From Gemmataceae bacterium (GTDB lineage: Bacteria; Planctomycetota; Planctomycetia; Gemmatales; Gemmataceae), in contig JAHBXO010000013.1 of NCBI GenBank assembly GCA_019636445.1, positions 62,001 to 126,000 on the forward strand: a stretch of DNA of 64,000 nt, written 5' to 3'. This document shows positions 52,426-60,497 of this stretch, one piece after another. A program made the translations under genes and the position numbers. The first letter of the stretch is position 1; each line of letters starts with the position of its first letter. The notes under the pieces are model-generated. The model saw only the letters and a list, made by a program, of their open reading frames with translations. It did no database searches and was not told where the DNA came from.

Positions 52426-52842
52426 TCAGGATTTCTTGCGGAGGGGGACCTGACAGGCGCCGTCATGGCACGGGACAAGGTGGAAGCGGTTGCGGGCGAC
52501 CCAGCGGTAGGCGCGGTTGCCAAGCCAAAGGACGCCGGGGAGGTAGAGGAAGGGGGCCAGCAGCACGGTGGGCGGGAGCCGCCACGCCATCCAGCGGAAG
52601 GCGGAGAAGCCGGCGCGCACACGGCCCCGCGCGGCGGGGACGACGTGCATCTCTTCGATCAGTTTGGCGGGATCGAGCGGGGGTTCGGTCGCCGGGAGGC
52701 GGTCGGTGTCGCGGGCGCTCTGGAACGCGAGCCGGCCGAGCCAGTCGAGCGCGCGGAGGATGCGGATGGAACGCTGGCAGAACGCGCAGTCGCCGTCGTA
52801 CAGGACGATGGCGCGGTCGGAAGTGGCGTCGGTCGCGTTCAT
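52426..52842 (-). CDS. DCC-family thiol-disulfide oxidoreductase-like protein (DUF393)
   Basis: 138 residues. The family name-giving motif is seen in VLYDGDCAFCQRSI (D-x-D-C-x-F-C) near the N-terminus, and the C-terminal RAYRWVARNRFHLVPC closes the fold. A membrane-associating stretch (PTVLLAPFLYLPGVLWLG) is in the middle. The two Cys of CAFC suggest redox activity. It is a single gene that lies 74 bases upstream of the MoxR gene in the same direction. Confidence 0.92.
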   Translation of the reverse strand: MNATDATSDRAIVLYDGDCAFCQRSIRILRALDWLGRLAFQSARDTDRLPATEPPLDPAKLIEEMHVVPAARGRVRAGFSAFRWMAWRLPPTVLLAPFLYLPGVLWLGNRAYRWVARNRFHLVPCHDGACQVPLRKKS

Positions 52843-52879
52843 GGAGGATCAACCGCGACGCGGCGGAATCGGCAACCGG

Positions 52880-53347
52880 TCAGTTGTCGAATCGGTGGAT
52901 CAATCGACGGCTGTTGATATCGAGGGCTTCGAGGATCGTCAGAACCGTTGAGATGGGCAGCCCGTTGGCGATGGCCCAATTGATGATCGGCAGGTTTTCC
53001 TCGCCGTGCTTGAGGCGTTCGAGGATCGGAGTGAGAACTTCAGCGTGGTCTTGGAATTGTGAGAGGAGTAGGCCGAAGTCGCCGCGGTCGAGTTCAATCC
53101 AGAAGCATTTGCCTTGCAGGTGTTCGAGCCAGCGCGCCCGCAGGTAGCCGTTCCAGTGTTCGCGCATCCAGCGTCGGACCGCCTGTTCACCGAGGTCGTA
53201 GCCGACCTTTTCGCTTTCGATCCACTTGAACTGGTCTTCTTCCTTCCGCGATTCGTCGTAGATGCTCAGCTTGGGGACATGGTCGGGTGGCGCAATCGTT
53301 CGAATTCGATTGGTGGAACGCTCGGCCGAGGTGTTGGCAGTGACCAT
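52880..53347 (-). CDS. Conserved planctomycete protein of unknown function
   Basis: 155 residues from the ATG at 53347. No signal or membrane segment. Notable stretches are RRWMREHWNGYLRARWLEHL, GKCFWIELDRGDFGLLLSQF and ILEALDINSRRLIHRFDN, which read as a well-ordered alpha/beta protein with many aromatic residues. I recall similar proteins in planctomycetes but no assigned role. The C-terminal LRRLIHRF-like helix may mediate dimerisation (guess). It is 37 bases upstream of the DCC gene on the same strand. Confidence 0.75.
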   Translation of the reverse strand: MVTANTSAERSTNRIRTIAPPDHVPKLSIYDESRKEEDQFKWIESEKVGYDLGEQAVRRWMREHWNGYLRARWLEHLQGKCFWIELDRGDFGLLLSQFQDHAEVLTPILERLKHGEENLPIINWAIANGLPISTVLTILEALDINSRRLIHRFDN

Positions 53348-53498
53348 GGTCGTCGAACCGCGGGGAGAGAGACGATCGCCGGCGGGGGTGGAACATCCAC
53401 GGGCGATATTTCCACAAACCTATCATAACCGACGAGGCCGCCGGCTTGCAAGTTTTTTTTGACTGTTCCCAATACTGGGAAAGCCTTGCCATTCAAGG

Positions 53499-53819
53499 TT
53501 GGATCGCTCGGCGGGCGGAGAACTTGCGCCTGTCGGCGTAAAATCGCGACGCCACCGTTTTTTGGATCCGACAAGGCGTCGCGCCGTTCGCGGGGCTTCT
53601 CGATATTCGACGCGGTTCCCGAGCCACCTCCGTTTTCCGGTCGCGATCGGAGAATTTGCCCGATTGCTGTCCGGAACCGTTCGCGCCGTTCGTCGAAGCT
53701 TCGAATCGCGGGGGGCAGGCTCCGCGGCGGCGCGGGACCAGTTGGCGCGGGCGTATCGCCTGGCCACGTCGCCGGCGGAGCGGGAGCTGATCCTGCAGCG
53801 GTTAAATGCGTGCGCGTGA
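53499..53819 (+). CDS. Possible small protein, low support
   Basis: 106 codons. The last ~45 residues (SAAARDQLARAYRLATSPAE then RELILQRLNACA) look like an ordered helical pair, similar to the end of planctomycete secreted proteins, while the first 60 are Arg/Ser-rich and not protein-like. It may be the tail of a decayed gene or a chance reading frame. The rest of 53348-53868 has no other candidate; a T8 run occurs at about 53452. Confidence 0.3.
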   Translation: MDRSAGGELAPVGVKSRRHRFLDPTRRRAVRGASRYSTRFPSHLRFPVAIGEFARLLSGTVRAVRRSFESRGAGSAAARDQLARAYRLATSPAERELILQRLNACA

Positions 53820-53868
53820 GAAAAATCGCATTCGCGCGGAGTACTGTCGATTCCGTTGGTTTGGTCTT

Positions 53869-54090
53869 CAGTCCGAAGGACTGGGAGTGCTTAGCCCAGG
53901 GCGAGGAGGCTTGGCGACGACGCCCTGGGTTCTGAGGCGAAACAAAATCAGCCCGAAGGGCTGAGACAAAGGCGGTCGATTTCATGACGAAGTTGTCGCA
54001 GACCTTCGGACTGCTGATTTAAGGGACATCGACCCAGGGCGTCGCCGAAACGGCTCGCCCTGGGCTAAGGACTCCCAGGCCTTCGGCCTG
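53869..54090. repeat. Nested palindromic repeat block (CAGTCCGAAGGACTG / AGCCCAGGGCG types)
   Basis: The block holds several paired palindromes: 53869-53883 (CAGTCCGAAGGACTG) with 54076-54090 (CAGGCCTTCGGCCTG), 53890-53905 with its exact reverse complement 54054-54069, and CGACGCCCTGGGT near 53917 with ACCCAGGGCGTCG at 54032. It also has AGCCCGAAGGGCT near 53950. It can fold as one large cruciform-like structure. No gene is seen from 53820 to 54224. Confidence 0.8.
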
Positions 54091-54224
54091 AAAACGATCG
54101 GATTTCAACAAGCTCGCGACATTGATCACAATGCTTCCACCCTAACAGTATTTGGATCGGGAATTCCCGCGCATTGTTCGACCGCACGGATTACGATGGT
54201 GTTACTCGTACCGGAGCCTCTTGC

Positions 54225-55469
54225 ATGACCCCTACTCGTCGCCAGTTCCTGCGGGCCGCCGGGGTGTCGCTGGCGCTGCCGGCGTTCGGCGCCGCGGCCG
54301 CGAAGGAGACGCCGCGGCGCATGGTCTGCATCTGCACGCCGCTCGGCCTGCATACCCCGCACTTCGTCCCCAAGACCGCCGGTGCCGATTACGAAGCCTC
54401 GCCCTACCTCGATGTGTTCAAAGATCTGCGCGGCGACGTCTCGCCGATCACCGGCCTCGCGCACCCCGACGTCGGCTCGAGCCACGATTCGATCTACAGC
54501 TTCCTCACCACCGCGCCACACCCGGAGCAGCGAGCCGGCTTCCGCAACTCCATCTCGCTGGACCAGTTCGCCGCCGACCGGATCGGCGAGCGCACGCGCT
54601 TCCCGAGCCTCGCGCTCTCGTGCGAGGGGTTCAGTCTGTCGTGGACGCGCACGGGCGCGATCGTGCCGTCGGATTCGTTCCCGTCGAGCGTGTTCGCGAA
54701 GCTGTTCCTCGAAGGCCGGCCGGACGAGGTGGAGGCGCAGAAGCGCCGGCTGGCGAACGGGCGCAGCATCCTCGACGCCGTCGGCGAGCAGTCGAAGGGG
54801 GTGCGGGACGGGCTGGGTGCGGAGGACCGCGAGAAGCTGGACGAGTACACGACGAGCGTGCGGGAACTGGAGCGCCGGCTGGCGCGGGCGGAGGAGTGGG
54901 CGAAGAAGCCGAAGCCGAAGGTGGACGCGAAGCCGCCGCAGAACGTGGCGAACCCGGCCGACCTCGTGGCGAAGGCGAAGCTGATGTTCGACCTGATCCA
55001 CCTGGCGTTGCAAACCGATTCGACGCGGCTCGTGACGCTCTTGCTGCTCGGCACGAGCCTCGTACCGCCGGTGGCGGGCGTGTCGCAGGGCCACCACGAC
55101 CTCTCGCACCACGGGCAGGACCCGAAGAAACTCGAACAACTCAAGACCGTCGAGATCGAGAAGCTCAAGACGCTCCGCGACTTCCTCGCGAAGCTGAAGG
55201 GGACGAAGGAGGACGGCGAAACACTCCTCGACCGCACGACGGTGTTCTTCAGCAGCAACCTCGGCAACGCCAGCAACCACTCGACGAAGAACCTGCCCGT
55301 GCTGCTCGCCGGCGGCGGATTCCGCCATGGCCGGCACCTCGCGTTCGACCCGAACAAGCCGCCGCCGCTCGCGAACCTCTACGTCTCGATGCTCCAACGG
55401 CTCGGCCTCGAAACCGACAAGTTCGGCTCCGGCACCGGCACCCTCGCCGGCCTCGACGCCCGGGCGTGA
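54225..55469 (+). CDS. DUF1552 secreted protein
   Basis: 414 residues from the ATG at 54225, which gives an export signal with a Tat-like start (MTPTRRQFLRAAGVSLALPA). The DUF1552 features are KETPRRMVCICTPLGLHTPH, SSHDSIYSFLTTAPHPEQRA, SISLDQFAADRIGERTRFPS and the late LPVLLAGGGFRHGRHLAFDP. These proteins usually follow a DUF1592/DUF1588 cytochrome gene in planctomycetes, but no such partner is here. The likely role is in extracellular sugar or sulfated polymer use, as for related sulfatase-fold (DUF1501) proteins; this is inference. Tat export would imply folding before secretion. Confidence 0.9.
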   Translation: MTPTRRQFLRAAGVSLALPAFGAAAAKETPRRMVCICTPLGLHTPHFVPKTAGADYEASPYLDVFKDLRGDVSPITGLAHPDVGSSHDSIYSFLTTAPHPEQRAGFRNSISLDQFAADRIGERTRFPSLALSCEGFSLSWTRTGAIVPSDSFPSSVFAKLFLEGRPDEVEAQKRRLANGRSILDAVGEQSKGVRDGLGAEDREKLDEYTTSVRELERRLARAEEWAKKPKPKVDAKPPQNVANPADLVAKAKLMFDLIHLALQTDSTRLVTLLLLGTSLVPPVAGVSQGHHDLSHHGQDPKKLEQLKTVEIEKLKTLRDFLAKLKGTKEDGETLLDRTTVFFSSNLGNASNHSTKNLPVLLAGGGFRHGRHLAFDPNKPPPLANLYVSMLQRLGLETDKFGSGTGTLAGLDARA

Positions 55470-55602
55470 TCGCGGCCGCACGCGTCTCCCCTAAACAGGG
55501 GAGACGCCGGACATTCCCTTCGAAATCGGTAATCGAATCTCGTTGACAGCGATCCCCGGTCGGTTAACCTGACGGTGGCTCGCCCCTTCCCGTGGTGCGG
55601 TC

Positions 55603-57621
55603 ATGTCGATTTCGCGCACATGCCGGAGCTGCGGCAGCCCCTTGCCGGAGCACCTGACCGACGGCACTTGTCCGTCGTGCGGCAGCGCGCAGGCCGGGCA
55701 TGAAACTCCAAAGGCATCCGGTACACCCGCCGACCGCGAGGGCGACTTCGTCGTCGACCTGCCGGGCGAACGGACCGGCACGCACCGGCCGGAGGCCGAC
55801 GTTGCCAGTACCGTCGTGGCGGAGGGCACGGTGCGCGCCGTCCGCCGGGCCGCGCCCCGGCTCGCCGGCTACCGCGACGTCGCCTGGCTCAACGGCGGCG
55901 GCATGGGCGACGTCTACCGCGGCATCCAGACCGGCACCGAGCGCCGCGTCGCCATCAAGGTCATGCGCGCCACCGTCGGCACCCACGGCCAGGGACGCGA
56001 ACGCTTCGAGAATGAAATCCGCGCCCTCGGCCGCGTCGACCACCCCGGCGTCGTCCGCGTCTACGAGTGCGGGGAGTGCGACCACGGGCCGTACTTCTCC
56101 ATGGAATTCGTGGAGGGGGAGACGCTCGCGAAGCGCGTGAAGCGCGACGGTCCGCTTCCGCCGCTCGAAGCGGTCCGCATCGTGCGGATCGCGGCCGAGG
56201 CGGTCCACTGCGCGCACCGTGTGGACGTGCTGCACCGCGACATCAAGCCCAGCAACGTGATGATCGCGCCCGACGGCACCGTGAAGGTGACCGACTTCGG
56301 ACTCGCCAAACACACCGACGAAACGGACGATATCACCGCGACCGGCATGGTCATCGGCACTCCGAGCTACATCCCTCCGGAACAGGCCGAGGGCCGTACC
56401 GATCGGATCGGCCCGGCGTCGGACGTGTACGGCCTGGGCGCGACGCTGTACCACCTGCTCACCGGTTGCCCGCCGCACACGACCCAATCGACCGCCCGGG
56501 CGCTGCGCGGGGCGCGCGTTGGCGACGTGGTGCCGCCGACGGAGCGCCGGCCGGACCTCTGCCCCGTGCTCGGCGCGATCGTGGAGAAGAGCCTGGCGAA
56601 CGACCCGGCGCGGCGTTACGCCTCGGCGGAGGCGTTCGCGCGGGAGCTGGCGAACTGGGCCGCGGGCGAGCCGACGATCGCCATGCCGCCGACGGCGCTG
56701 CAGCGATTCGGCCGCCGACTGCGCCGGCACCGGATCGTACTGGCGGTCTTCGGGCTGGTCTTCGTACTCGCCGCCGCCGTCGCGATCGTACGCCATGTCA
56801 CGGACGAAAAGGGCGCGATCGAACGCGCGCTGGCGCGGGGGGAGGCCGTCACGCTCGTCGGCGAGACCGGCGGCCCGCGCTGGCACGAATGGGTGTTGCT
56901 GCCCGGGCTGATGGGGAAATCCCAGGACGGCAAGAACGCCCTCGGAATGCAGTCGCAACGCTACACCGGCCTGATGCTCGTCGAAGACCCGATGACCGAC
57001 CATTATCGCTTCCGGACGGACATTCTCCATTACGGCGGGATGCGCGCCGACGAAACGAACAAGACCACGAACCACGCGAGCAAGATCGGCCTGTTCTGGG
57101 GCTACCGGAAACTCCTGGGCCAGGACGGCGCGACGGCGGACACGATGTTTTCGCTGGACTTCAACGACCTGACGCGCAATACGAAAGCGAACCCAAACGC
57201 GGACGACGAGCCGCGCCCGCTCCGCGTTCATGCCCGCTCCTTTCCCAACTTGCCGGATGTCGGATTGAAGGATCCGGAGATCGGCCTGCCCGTCGTGGCG
57301 CACTTCCTGAGCAAGGGCGAGAAGCAATCGATCTGGCGTACGCTGGAAATCGAGGTGCATCCCGAGCGCGTGACGGTGTCATTCGCGGTCACGGCGGGTA
57401 AGCCCCCGCGCATCGTTGGTTCCCTGTCACGCGAACAACTGGAAGACGGCCGGGCCACGATGGAACGACGCCTGAACGAGAAGGGCGGTGCCGGCTGGAC
57501 CGTCCCCGAATGGACTCCGCGCCGTCCGCTCGGCATCCTTGGCCTGCTCTCCACGATCTCGATCCGCAACGCCGTGATCGAACCGCTCCCCACTCCGGTT
57601 CCCACTCCCCCCGCCCCTTGA
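55603..57621 (+). CDS. Ser/Thr protein kinase with N-terminal zinc ribbon and C-terminal outer domain
   Basis: 672 residues. Four Cys at the start (CRSCGSPLP then GTCPSCGS; Cys7, 10, 23, 26) form a zinc ribbon. The kinase (~87-350) has LNGGGMGDVYRG, VAIKV, HRDIKPSNV, VTDFGLAKH and YIPPEQ. A membrane helix at ~383-405 (IVLAVFGLVFVLAAAVAIV) is followed by a ~260-residue outer domain with beta-rich stretches (GLMLVEDPMTDHYRFRTDIL). The glycine-rich loop is GGGMG, slightly off the usual GxGxxG but common in this group. Two small genes and a subtilisin gene follow closely (14, 5 and 54 bases), so it may control them. Confidence 0.92.
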   Translation: MSISRTCRSCGSPLPEHLTDGTCPSCGSAQAGHETPKASGTPADREGDFVVDLPGERTGTHRPEADVASTVVAEGTVRAVRRAAPRLAGYRDVAWLNGGGMGDVYRGIQTGTERRVAIKVMRATVGTHGQGRERFENEIRALGRVDHPGVVRVYECGECDHGPYFSMEFVEGETLAKRVKRDGPLPPLEAVRIVRIAAEAVHCAHRVDVLHRDIKPSNVMIAPDGTVKVTDFGLAKHTDETDDITATGMVIGTPSYIPPEQAEGRTDRIGPASDVYGLGATLYHLLTGCPPHTTQSTARALRGARVGDVVPPTERRPDLCPVLGAIVEKSLANDPARRYASAEAFARELANWAAGEPTIAMPPTALQRFGRRLRRHRIVLAVFGLVFVLAAAVAIVRHVTDEKGAIERALARGEAVTLVGETGGPRWHEWVLLPGLMGKSQDGKNALGMQSQRYTGLMLVEDPMTDHYRFRTDILHYGGMRADETNKTTNHASKIGLFWGYRKLLGQDGATADTMFSLDFNDLTRNTKANPNADDEPRPLRVHARSFPNLPDVGLKDPEIGLPVVAHFLSKGEKQSIWRTLEIEVHPERVTVSFAVTAGKPPRIVGSLSREQLEDGRATMERRLNEKGGAGWTVPEWTPRRPLGILGLLSTISIRNAVIEPLPTPVPTPPAP

Positions 57622-57635
57622 ACGGAGGTTACCTC

Positions 57636-58049
57636 GTGCCCAATTATGTCGTTGAGATCGAATGGCCCTTGTCCGGCAACGATGTCGGCCAGAGTTTTTG
57701 GCCGAGCGCCGTCGTTCGTGACGAAGACGATATCGGGATCCCACCTCCTGCGAACACGCACAAAGTAACATTCGAACTCTATTACACTCCGAACAGCACC
57801 ACTAACACGCTGAAATCCGGCCCTACCGATTCAAACCCCGCTCCTTTTGATCCTTCCACTCAACCGACCGTGACCAGTGCTTCCGCCATGACCACCGATA
57901 CCACCGGTACGCACAAACTCGTCGCGATCCTGTACGACGTTTCGGGTACCGCGCCGGTACAAATCGATTCCGACGAAGAACTGAATCTCAACGTCACCGC
58001 CACCGGTCCCGAACGTCGGGAACTGGGTGAAATCATCATTGAGGAGTAA
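57636..58049 (+). CDS. Small beta-rich protein in the kinase-protease cluster
   Basis: 137 residues from a GTG at 57636, with a good ribosome binding site (GGAGGT, 57624-57629). There is no signal peptide. The sequence alternates beta strands (VVEIEWPLSGNDVG, THKVTFELYYTP, THKLVAILYDVSGTAPVQID) like an Ig-like sandwich and ends in an acidic tail (LGEIIIEE). I do not recognise a family. It is tightly spaced after the kinase gene and 5 bases before the next one. It could be a substrate or adaptor of the downstream protease (inference). Confidence 0.7.
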   Translation: MPNYVVEIEWPLSGNDVGQSFWPSAVVRDEDDIGIPPPANTHKVTFELYYTPNSTTNTLKSGPTDSNPAPFDPSTQPTVTSASAMTTDTTGTHKLVAILYDVSGTAPVQIDSDEELNLNVTATGPERRELGEIIIEE

Positions 58050-58054
58050 GGCCC

Positions 58055-58336
58055 ATGTCCACCGTCGTCGTCAAAGTGCCGACCGATAACGCAAAGATCG
58101 CGGAGGTCCACGGTTGGATCGTCACCGTCAAGAAGAAAACAAACGGGTCGGGTGCCAAGCGCAAGATTTTCGTTTCGGATATTGACCAGGCGGTCCAGAA
58201 TCGAGCGGGCACGTACTGGATCTTGTCCCTGAGCAAACGTTCCGGCCAACGGATCGTAAAAAATATCCTTTACATCACGGCTGTGGACCGTCGTGGTCGC
58301 GTGATCGATCGATTGGTTCGGAAATGCAAGCCCTGA
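58055..58336 (+). CDS. Small basic protein in the kinase-protease cluster
   Basis: 93 residues, strongly basic. Segments such as KIAEVHGWIVTVKKKTNG, RKIFVSDIDQAVQNRAGTYW and QRIVKNILYITAVDRRGRVI suggest a compact alpha/beta or beta-barrel fold. No signal, no known motif. It begins 5 bases after the acidic neighbour, and the two have opposite charge, so a complex is plausible. It ends 54 bases before the subtilisin gene, with a hairpin in between. Confidence 0.65.
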   Translation: MSTVVVKVPTDNAKIAEVHGWIVTVKKKTNGSGAKRKIFVSDIDQAVQNRAGTYWILSLSKRSGQRIVKNILYITAVDRRGRVIDRLVRKCKP

Positions 58337-58343
58337 AATCGAA

Positions 58344-58371
58344 CGGCCGCCGGCAATCATGCCGGCGGCCG
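58344..58371 (+). terminator. GC-rich hairpin before the subtilisin gene
   Basis: An 11-bp perfect stem CGGCCGCCGGC/GCCGGCGGCCG with a 6-base loop sits 7 bases after the small-protein stop, without a U-tract. It may act as an attenuator lowering protease output relative to the two small proteins. Confidence 0.65.
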
Positions 58372-58390
58372 AACTTTCGGAGTCGCCCAC

Positions 58391-60082
58391 GTGCCGCCCG
58401 CCGTCCCACCCCGTCCGCAACGGGTCGTTGTCCGGTTCAAGCCCGATGTCAACCTCCCTTACAACGCCTCGGCCATTGAAAAGTTGCAAGAACAGGCCGG
58501 GCACGCGTGGGACGAGATCGCCGTCCCGCACCCGGGTACACAGTTCGGTGTGCTTTATCCACGCCTCGATCCACTACAACTGAAAAGTTACTTTCAACTG
58601 ACACCCACGGTCGGTAACGAACCGTTCCGTTTCACATCCGACTACGCCATCTTGTGCCCGCCGAACGTCTCCGCCGCGGCCGTGGCCGAGAGAATCGGCG
58701 CCTGGCCGAGCGTCCGCTCCGCGTACGTGCAAGCCGGCGCGGCCCCACCCCCCGCGTCGGTCCACGCGATCGACGATCGCTTTTGCGGTAATCAAGGCTA
58801 CCTCGACGCCACCCCCGTGGGCATCGGCGCCCGCTGGGTCTGGGAGAACACCCCCGCCAACGGCAGCGGAGTCGGCCTTGTCGATCTGGAACAAGGCTGG
58901 ATTCTGAATCACGAGGACTTACTCAGCCCGACGATTCCCACACCGATCCACGGCGAAAATATCGCGTACCACAATCATGGATTGCAAGTGCTCGGCGTGG
59001 TGCGCGCAAGCGACAACGATAAAGGCATCATTGGGATCGCCCCACAGTGCGACGTTCGCGTCGCGTCACCGTGGAACTGCGTGCCGCCCTTGCCCTGCGC
59101 GGACCATAGCGACGTTTGCGCACACGACCACAACTTCGCGCAGGCGATCCTCGCCGCCGTCGGTGCCATGTCGAAAGGCGACGTTCTGTTGCTCGAAGCG
59201 CAGTGGGGCACGGCGGGCGGCGGGGCGTGCTACGCGTCGCCGCCGTGGGTGCCCGTCGAGGTCGACGACATCAACTTCGACGCCATTCGTCTCGCGGTAT
59301 CGAAGGGGATCGTTGTCGTGGAGGCCGCCGGGAACGGGAGTCAGGATTTGGATGCGTTCGCGGCGGGCAGCAAACAGATTTTGAATCCCAGTGCCGGGAA
59401 AGGTGTCTTTCGCGATTCCGGAGCGATCCTCGTCGGTGCGGCGGTCTCGGTCAACCCGACGAGCAAAAGCCCGCTGCGATCTCCCTATTTTTCGACCAAT
59501 TATGGTTCGCGCGTCGATTGCTACGCATGGGGGCAGGGCGTGTATACGACCTTGCAGAAGTACGGATCGACGGCGCTGAACGAATACGGGGACACCTTTG
59601 GGGAAACCTCGGCCTCCTCCGCCATCGTCGCCGGTGCCGCGGTTTTGCTTCAGTCGTGGAAAATACTGGGCGGCGGAGCGCCGTACTCCCCGCTTGAACT
59701 TCGCGCCAAACTCGCCAACCGAACGCCTTTAGTGAATACCGATAGCGCGAACGGCTATGCTGTAGACAAGATCGGCGTCATGCCGAACCTCGAGGCGATC
59801 ATCAATTCGGAAATCGCCGCACTCCCGATGTTCCACCACTTGCCCCGCCGCCACCACGACGATGCGGCCCGGCTGTTCAACGACCCGCACGGAACGCCGA
59901 TTCTCCAACCGCTGCGCGAACATCTGGCGAAGCTCGACCCGGCCGAGCGCGATCTCGCGGTGGCATTGGCCGCGCTCGATCTTGCCGATCAGGCCGAGCG
60001 GAAATCGATCGCCAAGCGCCTGCGGAAGACCGCCCGGCGAATCCTCAAGGACGCCCGCAAGAAGCCGAAGCGCGACCGCTAA
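58391..60082 (+). CDS. Cytoplasmic subtilisin-like (S8) serine protease
   Basis: 563 residues from a GTG at 58391. The S8 triad is complete: Asp165 (GVGLVDLEQGW), His196 (AYHNHGLQVLGV) and Ser407 (GETSASSAIVAGAA), with the oxyanion Asn315 (EAAGNGSQD). There is no signal peptide. The first ~115 residues precede the catalytic domain and may form an inhibitory pro-domain (RVVVRFKPDVNLPYNASAIE resembles an I9 fold start). The last ~80 residues are helical and basic (KSIAKRLRKTARRILKDARK). Its place after a kinase and two small proteins suggests regulated intracellular proteolysis. Substrates are unknown. Confidence 0.88.
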   Translation: MPPAVPPRPQRVVVRFKPDVNLPYNASAIEKLQEQAGHAWDEIAVPHPGTQFGVLYPRLDPLQLKSYFQLTPTVGNEPFRFTSDYAILCPPNVSAAAVAERIGAWPSVRSAYVQAGAAPPPASVHAIDDRFCGNQGYLDATPVGIGARWVWENTPANGSGVGLVDLEQGWILNHEDLLSPTIPTPIHGENIAYHNHGLQVLGVVRASDNDKGIIGIAPQCDVRVASPWNCVPPLPCADHSDVCAHDHNFAQAILAAVGAMSKGDVLLLEAQWGTAGGGACYASPPWVPVEVDDINFDAIRLAVSKGIVVVEAAGNGSQDLDAFAAGSKQILNPSAGKGVFRDSGAILVGAAVSVNPTSKSPLRSPYFSTNYGSRVDCYAWGQGVYTTLQKYGSTALNEYGDTFGETSASSAIVAGAAVLLQSWKILGGGAPYSPLELRAKLANRTPLVNTDSANGYAVDKIGVMPNLEAIINSEIAALPMFHHLPRRHHDDAARLFNDPHGTPILQPLREHLAKLDPAERDLAVALAALDLADQAERKSIAKRLRKTARRILKDARKKPKRDR

Positions 60083-60148
60083 TTCCGTTGTCGCGGCACC
60101 GGTTGTCCGTTACGCTGATCCGTCCTCCATTAACAAACCCGGTGCAAC

Positions 60149-60349
60149 ATGGCGAAAGCGTTCCTGTCCCTCCAACCGAGCGAAATGATCGTGGCGCGGT
60201 CCGCGGCGAACATCTACGCGGCCTACATCGCCGCCGGCCGAGTGCCCGAAGGGAAGGAACAGGATTGGATGCGCCGCGCCATCGGCGAAGCCTTCACCAT
60301 CGCCCGCCTGACGGACGAAGCGATCCACAGCGACGACGAGATGGGATGA
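60149..60349 (+). CDS. Small protein of unknown function
   Basis: 66 residues from an ATG at 60149. The sequence (PSEMIVARSAANIYAAYIAA, GKEQDWMRRAIGEAFTIARL) is helical and amphipathic, ending in a short acidic tail (SDDEMG). It has normal codon use and lies 66 bases after the subtilisin gene on the same strand. Small proteins of this look occur in planctomycetes; no function is known to me. It might be part of the protease cluster. Confidence 0.6.
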   Translation: MAKAFLSLQPSEMIVARSAANIYAAYIAAGRVPEGKEQDWMRRAIGEAFTIARLTDEAIHSDDEMG

Positions 60350-60497
60350 ACCGTGGCTTTGCGCGGTTCCGATTCGTGAAATCTGTCGGAAGTCCCGGGA
60401 TCCTCAATTGAATCGACGACCATGTGCCGACTAATGTAATAAGACGTTTCGACGTTTGGCGTCGCGGTCCACGGTTGTTCTCCGCTTCGGATTTCGC

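Noticed and set aside
53459..53935. Plus-strand frame of 158 codons
   Set aside because: It overlaps the slightly better candidate at 53499-53819, runs into the palindromic repeat block and is not protein-like.
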